64,000 nt of DNA from Ruminococcaceae bacterium UBA4871 (GTDB lineage Bacteria; Bacillota; Clostridia; Oscillospirales; Acutalibacteraceae), in the NCBI GenBank assembly GCA_002399445.1, contig DHDR01000032.1, positions 18,223-82,222 of the forward strand, written 5' to 3'. Below are positions 59,310 through 64,000 of this stretch, in pieces. The notes under the pieces were generated by a model, which was not told the origin of the DNA, ran no database searches, and saw only the letters and a list, made by a program, of their open reading frames with translations. The position numbers and the translations under genes are program-made. Each line of letters begins with the position of its first letter. The first letter of the stretch is position 1.

Positions 59310-59358
59310 AAAAAGCTGCTCAAAGCGGCAATCTCCATGCCTCTTGGGGCAGCTTTTT
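59310..59358 (-). terminator. Terminator after mgsA
   Basis: AAAGCTGC and GCAGCTTT form a stem around a 30-base loop, followed on the minus strand by TTTTTTG. Confidence 0.75.
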
Positions 59359-59383
59359 ACATACCAATTTCAAGTTCCTCTGC

Positions 59384-59788
59384 TCAATGCTTTGGATTTA
59401 AAATATTGCGCCAATCCAGATCACCGCGCTCAAGGCCATGAATCAATACCTCTGCAGTCGCAATATTGGTAGCAACAGGGATATTGTGCATATCGCACAG
59501 ACGGAGCATATTCATATCATTCGGCTCATTCGGTTTTGCTGTGAGCGGATCACGAAAAAATAACAGCAAATCCACTTCATTGCAGGCAATGCGAGCGGAA
59601 ATCTGCTGGTCACCACCCTGGCTACCGCTCAGAAACCTTTGAATATGCAGTCCGGTTGCTTCGCTGACTAGTTTTCCGGTTGTGCCGGTTGCGCACAAGT
59701 CATGACGACTGAGCACACCGCAGTATGCAATGCAAAACTGCACCATCAGTTCTTTTTTTGCGTCATGCGCAATCAAAGCGATATTCAT
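59384..59788 (-). CDS. mgsA: Methylglyoxal synthase
   Basis: Turns dihydroxyacetone phosphate into methylglyoxal and phosphate, an outlet when phosphate is short. Conserved IALIAHDAKKELM, GTTGKLV, SGSQGGDQQISARI with the catalytic Asp, and FFRDPLTAKPNEPN are present. ATG 59788 follows AAGGAGG. Length 134 residues. It is the last gene of the mre-mrd-min cluster, as in many clostridia. Confidence 0.96.
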   Translation of the reverse strand: MNIALIAHDAKKELMVQFCIAYCGVLSRHDLCATGTTGKLVSEATGLHIQRFLSGSQGGDQQISARIACNEVDLLLFFRDPLTAKPNEPNDMNMLRLCDMHNIPVATNIATAEVLIHGLERGDLDWRNILNPKH

Positions 59789-59855
59789 GGGAAAGTGCCT
59801 CCTTATAATGAAAAATTCAATTTTAATTTTCATGAAATAAAATCAACAATCCGAC

Positions 59856-60599
59856 TTACAGCTTTTGCAGCGGTGGAAGCGGGACCTCGCGTCCCTCCAG
59901 CCGCAGTGCAAGTCGGGAAAACGCCAGAACAGCTGGACTGTTTTTAGGGGGAAGGCCATTTACAGCGGATGCACGCAAGGCATCGTCTTCCGGAATAACA
60001 GCAATTAGCTGAATACCAGTTGCATCAATCACTGCATCCAAATCGCTGAAGAAATGTGCCTGTCGAAAAAAAGAAGCAGAAAAACGGTTAATTACTAGCC
60101 GCTGCTCTGAGATACCGTGCTCCAGCAGCTGATCGCGGGCTTTTGACGCCGCCGCCGCGCTGACACCATCCGGTGTGGAAACAACTACTGCACGGTCTGC
60201 TGCTGCACAGGCACTGCGAAAGCCGGTTCCAATTCCGGCCGGACAATCAATGAGGATATGATCAAAATGGCGAGCCAGTGTTGGAACTAACTGTTTCATT
60301 ACACTGGGACTCACTAAATCTTCTTCGTGTAACGGTGCCGGCATCAGAGAAAGCCCGTCCATCAATGGACTTGTGTAGATTGCCTTTGCAGGGGAGGCAG
60401 CACCGGAAACAACATCAGAGAGATCGAATACCCGTCGTTGAGAAACTCCTAGCAGCATATCCAGACAGCCGAGCCCGGCATCACAGTCGAGCAAAAGAAC
60501 ACGCCGCCCCCGGGCAGCAAGAGCCAGTCCTGTCTGTGCAGCTGTTGTGGATTTGCCTACACCGCCTTTTCCAGAGGTGATTACTGTTACTGCTCCCAT
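59856..60599 (-). CDS. minD: MinD-like ATPase
   Basis: A 247-residue ParA/MinD ATPase that in other bacteria positions the division site with MinC. It has the deviant Walker A KGGVGKSTTAAQ, switch region DCDAGLGCLDMLLG and HILIDCPAGIG. The end, LALRLEGREVPLPPLQKL, does not look like the basic amphipathic helix by which MinD holds to the membrane. Neither minC nor minE is next to it. ATG 60599 follows AGAGGT. A related FlhG/ParA role is possible. Confidence 0.82.
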   Translation of the reverse strand: MGAVTVITSGKGGVGKSTTAAQTGLALAARGRRVLLLDCDAGLGCLDMLLGVSQRRVFDLSDVVSGAASPAKAIYTSPLMDGLSLMPAPLHEEDLVSPSVMKQLVPTLARHFDHILIDCPAGIGTGFRSACAAADRAVVVSTPDGVSAAAASKARDQLLEHGISEQRLVINRFSASFFRQAHFFSDLDAVIDATGIQLIAVIPEDDALRASAVNGLPPKNSPAVLAFSRLALRLEGREVPLPPLQKL

Positions 60600-60755
60600 T
60601 CTTATAACCTCTAACCTTATGTTCATACTATCACATTAATTTGATTTCGTCAAAGATTTTATAGGATATTTGCAATTCTTTATCACTTATTCACAAAATC
60701 AAGCCTGACATTTTGATGTAACAAACTGTACAAAATTTTCTTACAAGGGATGTTA

Positions 60756-62840
60756 TCAACCAACTGCTTTCGCAGCTGATGTTCCACTTGCGGACTGGTC
60801 CAGCTTAAAATATGAGTCATAGATTGCTTTGGCAACATTTTTGCTGTATGTGCCTTTTGCCCCATGCGGAATAACAACGGCGAGCGCAATCTGTGGATTA
60901 TTATAAGGTGCAAAGGAGATAAATGTGGTGTTATCGGATTCGCTGGTTTCTGCTGTACCCGTTTTTGCAGCTATCTCAACGGGATAGTTTCCAAATGGGT
61001 CATAAGCTGTGCCGTGCGGGCTGGCACAGACATCCCGCATGCCGGTTTTTACGATATCCAGATTGTCTTTGGAAAGGAAACTGTAATCATGATTATCCGT
61101 ATAAGTATCTGGCTTTGTCGTTGAAATAATTTTTTTGCGGCTGTAATCTGTGACATGATCTACTAAATGTTCCTGTTTGCGGGTACCGTTGTTGGCAATG
61201 GTTGCAACGTAAGCTGCCAGTTGTGCGGCGGTAAATCGGTTGTCACTTTGTCCGATTGCTGCCTGAATGGTGTCAGTTGGGTACCAGACACCGCCGGACG
61301 TTTTCTTTTCCGCAGGACCGGCCAGCGTACCGGTATTTTCTGCAATTTCCACTCCTGTCTTTTCTCCAAGGCCGAGCTTTTTTGCATATACATTCATTTT
61401 GGAAATTGTCGTGTGGAAACCGGTTTCGAAGAAAAAGATGTTACAGGATACTTCCAAAGCACGTTCCACAGAAATCGCCCCATGATTTCCTTCACATTTT
61501 GGCATGTAACCGCTGTCTTCAAATCGACGATAAATATGGTTGCAAACATATGTGGTATTTATATTGATGATTCCTTCCTGCAAAGCTGCCAGCGCCACAG
61601 ACGGCTTAAAAATAGAGCCGGGTGCATAGGCACTCTCAAAGGCTTGGTCTGTCAGCGGATGAGAGGGATCTGTCAATAATTTGTTGGTGTAAGCTGCGTC
61701 AGAAGGATATTTGGACAGGTCATAAGATGGATAAGAGGCTGCCGCAAGAACAGAAAAGTCTTTCACATTCAGCACAACGACACTGCCGCCCGTACAGGAG
61801 GAATATAATCGGTGTGCTGCCTGCACGTTTGCCGCCAGTGCATCGTCTGCCACTTTTTGCAGTTTGGAATCGATGGTCATAAATACGGTATCACCGCTGA
61901 CCGGTGCAGTAATCACTTTTTCTCCGGTTACCTTTCCGCTGGAGTTGATGGTCAGGCTTTTCTTTCCCTCTGTGCCGCGCAGGGTGCTTTCCATGGCACT
62001 TTCAATTCCAGATTGGCCGACCCGATCATTCAAGTGATACCCCTTTGCTTTCAGTTGACTGTATTCCTCTGGGGAAATTGCTCCAACTGTTCCTACAATT
62101 TGTGGGATAAGAGTGCCATTTGGATTTTCGCGGGTCGTCGTTACTTGCACAGTTACACCTGGAAGGCTGTCGCTGTTTTCACTGACAATTTCCACTGTCT
62201 CACGGCTGACATCCTCTGCAAATGTATAAGGTGTATTTAAGCTGAATCCCTGCAGCGTCATGGCATAGCGCACGGAAACAATCTTCCGCAGGTCGGCTTT
62301 GCTGTATCCTGCTGTGGGGTTTGAATTTTCCTTTGTTGTGGCAAAATATTTTTCAATCAAATTTTGCATGCAGGTATTGGCATCTGCATACGAATTAACG
62401 CCTAGGAAAGATTTTGATTTCAAATACTTAATTTTGGAATCCGAGTTGGCTTTAAAAGCGTAATCCCCATTTTTATCCATAATAATAGGCAGAGTGTCCA
62501 GCCACTTTTCCTTACGTTTTTCAAGCAGATTAATAAGCCGGAGAATCGTGCCGTTTTCAGAGGAAGAAGTCATGTAGGCATAATCAAACTGCAGGGAATA
62601 ACCCGTTTTATTGGTTGCAAGCCCCACACCGTTTTTGTCCACAATCTCTCCACGGTTTGTGGTCATCGTTACCGAAGTTGCGCTTTTTTGGTTTGCTTCT
62701 TTAACAGCAGAAGCGCCTTCCAAAATCTGCCATTGGAAAAGGCGCAGGATAAATACAGCTGCCAAAACAAGAGAAATCACCGCGCAGGTAATGTAGCGGC
62801 CGGTTTTGATATGCTTTTTCCTGAAAAAATGGTGACGCAT
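60756..62840 (-). CDS. mrdA: Penicillin-binding protein 2 (class B transpeptidase)
   Basis: Cross-links peptidoglycan during cell elongation. One N-terminal span (about 15-35), a dimerisation domain, and the transpeptidase domain with SxxK in APGSIFKPSV, SxN in VSCNIFFFE and KTG in AAKTGTAETS. Length 694. AAAGGAGG precedes ATG. It lies after mreC-mreD, and works with the elongation complex. Confidence 0.95.
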   Translation of the reverse strand: MRHHFFRKKHIKTGRYITCAVISLVLAAVFILRLFQWQILEGASAVKEANQKSATSVTMTTNRGEIVDKNGVGLATNKTGYSLQFDYAYMTSSSENGTILRLINLLEKRKEKWLDTLPIIMDKNGDYAFKANSDSKIKYLKSKSFLGVNSYADANTCMQNLIEKYFATTKENSNPTAGYSKADLRKIVSVRYAMTLQGFSLNTPYTFAEDVSRETVEIVSENSDSLPGVTVQVTTTRENPNGTLIPQIVGTVGAISPEEYSQLKAKGYHLNDRVGQSGIESAMESTLRGTEGKKSLTINSSGKVTGEKVITAPVSGDTVFMTIDSKLQKVADDALAANVQAAHRLYSSCTGGSVVVLNVKDFSVLAAASYPSYDLSKYPSDAAYTNKLLTDPSHPLTDQAFESAYAPGSIFKPSVALAALQEGIININTTYVCNHIYRRFEDSGYMPKCEGNHGAISVERALEVSCNIFFFETGFHTTISKMNVYAKKLGLGEKTGVEIAENTGTLAGPAEKKTSGGVWYPTDTIQAAIGQSDNRFTAAQLAAYVATIANNGTRKQEHLVDHVTDYSRKKIISTTKPDTYTDNHDYSFLSKDNLDIVKTGMRDVCASPHGTAYDPFGNYPVEIAAKTGTAETSESDNTTFISFAPYNNPQIALAVVIPHGAKGTYSKNVAKAIYDSYFKLDQSASGTSAAKAVG

Positions 62841-62899
62841 GAAAGTCCTCCTTTTGCCATTCCTGCCTTATTTGGTATCTGCTGTCAGTCAGGTTCCGC

Positions 62900-63412
62900 T
62901 TAAAGCGGCGGCTGAATCCGCAGAACAAAAAATCGGTTGAGGGCATAAATGGGAAAGACAAGAATAACGGTATAAAGAAAATACGGAATATAATGCTGCA
63001 CAAGCGCATACACGGGGTCCGCATATCCCAAAACGACATAATTCAGCAGCCATTGCAGCAGTACCGTGATGCCCATTGCAATGCAGCAGATCGTAAAAGC
63101 AGTTATCACATTTGTCTGCAGCAGATCACGAGCTAAATAGCTGACGATAAAACAAATTAATGCAAGAATCATGGCATGCAGCCCAAGAATTCCGTTTATC
63201 ATGCCGATATCAATTAAAAGGCCGCAAAGAATACCGAAAACGGTTGATGCTGTCTGTGATTCAAACATGGCAATGGTTACAGCTGCGGGAATGAGCAGCA
63301 GCGGACGTGTGTAGTGAATTGTTGGCAGTACATTAGGCGCTTCCTGCAGCACAAAAAGAAGAATAATTTCAAGTGTATAGGCAAGATACCGAAAAAATTT
63401 GCTGTGTTTCAT
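62900..63412 (-). CDS. mreD: Rod-shape-determining protein MreD
   Basis: A 170-residue membrane protein with five to six spans (such as YLAYTLEIILLFVLQ near the start), matching MreD by size and place between mreC and mrdA. Sequence conservation in MreD is low, so position carries weight. Start ATG overlaps the mreC stop by four bases. Confidence 0.9.
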   Translation of the reverse strand: MKHSKFFRYLAYTLEIILLFVLQEAPNVLPTIHYTRPLLLIPAAVTIAMFESQTASTVFGILCGLLIDIGMINGILGLHAMILALICFIVSYLARDLLQTNVITAFTICCIAMGITVLLQWLLNYVVLGYADPVYALVQHYIPYFLYTVILVFPIYALNRFFVLRIQPPL

Positions 63413-64000
63413 CTGGATGCCCCACTTGAGGAACTGTTGATTTGGGAAGAAGATTCTTTTGCAGCTTCTGCTTTTCCTCTAAAATCTGTAATGACCATCA
63501 CATCACGAACTTTGGCAGGATTCACATAAGGCCGCACTTCGGCGTACAGGGAGACGTCGTAAGGACTGTTTTTAATGGCAGATACGGTGCCAATTGGCAG
63601 GCCCCGCGGAAATTTTCCGCCGAAACCGCTTTCCACAGCAAGACCGCTGGTTACAATTTGATCTCCTTTTTTAATGGTAGTGCCATTTGCAAGATAACTC
63701 ATTTTGACAATGCCCTGATCTGCCAGCTTTAGTTCGCTGTCCAAAACACCTGTGTCCCGGTTAGCCGTGTCACGGACGCCGAATTGCGAACTTTCATCTA
63801 AAATCGTTGTCACTTTTGAGGAAAGTGCACTTACTTCACTGATCCAGCCGACCAGACCGGCAGAGGTAATGACTGGACAGTCTTTTGTCACACCGGAGAC
63901 AGACCCCTGATCAATCGTAAAGCTGCTGAACAGAGAATTGGGGTCCCGCTCGATTACAGAAGCTGACAGCAGCTGGTAATCTTTATGTTCGTTCTTAATA
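63409..64000 (-). CDS. mreC: Cell-shape protein MreC (C-terminal part; start lies beyond the window)
   Basis: The minus-strand frame stays open to the window edge at 64000. The seen part is the beta-barrel domain outside the membrane that bridges PBP2 and MreB/MreD, with GLVGWISEVSALSSKVTTI, DQIVTSG and FPRGLPIGTVSAI; the end is Ser-rich. An internal GTG at 63891 is not the start. The N-terminal span is outside the window. Confidence 0.93.
   Translation of the reverse strand, partial: IKNEHKDYQLLSASVIERDPNSLFSSFTIDQGSVSGVTKDCPVITSAGLVGWISEVSALSSKVTTILDESSQFGVRDTANRDTGVLDSELKLADQGIVKMSYLANGTTIKKGDQIVTSGLAVESGFGGKFPRGLPIGTVSAIKNSPYDVSLYAEVRPYVNPAKVRDVMVITDFRGKAEAAKESSSQINSSSSGASR

Noticed and set aside
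59204..59383. T-box leader before hisS
   Set aside because: No T-box sequence or specifier hairpin was found; the only structure is the mgsA terminator, and a plain extended -10 stands close to the gene.
1..64000. CRISPR arrays, insertion sequences, prophage, rRNA
   Set aside because: No regularly spaced direct repeats, transposase, integrase or rRNA-like sequence was seen while reading the window.

Overview
The window is a chromosomal stretch next to the replication origin of a low-to-mid GC Firmicute, most likely a strictly anaerobic clostridium of the Oscillospiraceae (Ruminococcaceae) type. Signs are the order dnaA-dnaN-yaaA-recF-remB-gyrB-gyrA, a class III (anaerobic) ribonucleotide reductase, pyruvate phosphate dikinase, a clostridial 2[4Fe-4S] ferredoxin, an HrcA/CIRCE heat-shock site and strong AGGAGG-type ribosome binding sites with several TTG and GTG starts. 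The genus cannot be fixed from the sequence alone. No insertion sequence, prophage, CRISPR array or rRNA gene was seen.

Layout. 1-11.8 kb: replication genes (end of dnaA, dnaN, yaaA, recF, remB, gyrB, gyrA) with four little-known genes between and after them (two zinc-ribbon membrane proteins, a YcxB-like membrane protein, a lipoprotein) and a Nudix hydrolase. 12.1-20.6 kb: a one-direction mannitol PTS operon with EIICB, the MtlR activator, EIIA, its own HPr and EI, a 1-phosphofructokinase-type kinase and a sorbose-phosphate-reductase-type dehydrogenase, but no mtlD. 20.9-29 kb: tRNA-Arg(CCU), pyruvate phosphate dikinase, a GlmU that lacks its acetyltransferase half, prs, pth and an NSS transporter. 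29.2-40 kb: mfd, a PrsA-like foldase, an unrecognised soluble protein, a small Smr protein and an ABC exporter whose permease carries a very long coiled coil. 40-47 kb: hemerythrin, CIRCE-controlled Hsp20, a YfhO-type GT-C membrane protein, an LCP cell-wall ligase and an Orn/Lys/Arg decarboxylase-fold enzyme. 47.2-51.4 kb: the conserved Firmicute block darA-holB-ricT-(ferredoxin)-trmN6-rsmI. 51.4-54.7 kb: the anaerobic ribonucleotide reductase operon. 54.8-64 kb, all minus strand: HxlR regulator, queH, hisS-aspS, and the cell-shape cluster mreC-mreD-mrdA-minD-mgsA.

Two things stand out. First, the anaerobic ribonucleotide reductase appears to be split: the 770-residue NrdD chain stops after its zinc region and lacks the glycyl-radical motif, while a separate 52-codon gene with its own ribosome binding site, between nrdD and nrdG, encodes exactly that motif. 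A well-formed promoter and a pair of NrdR-like boxes one 31-nt repeat apart lie upstream. Second, the mannitol operon lacks mtlD but translationally couples a fructose-1-phosphate kinase to a SorE-like dehydrogenase. Because mannitol is symmetric and mannitol-1-phosphate is the C5 epimer of the known SorE product, this suggests a route mannitol-1-P to fructose-1-P to fructose-1,6-bisphosphate that bypasses fructose-6-phosphate. Both are inferences from sequence and chemistry and remain untested here.
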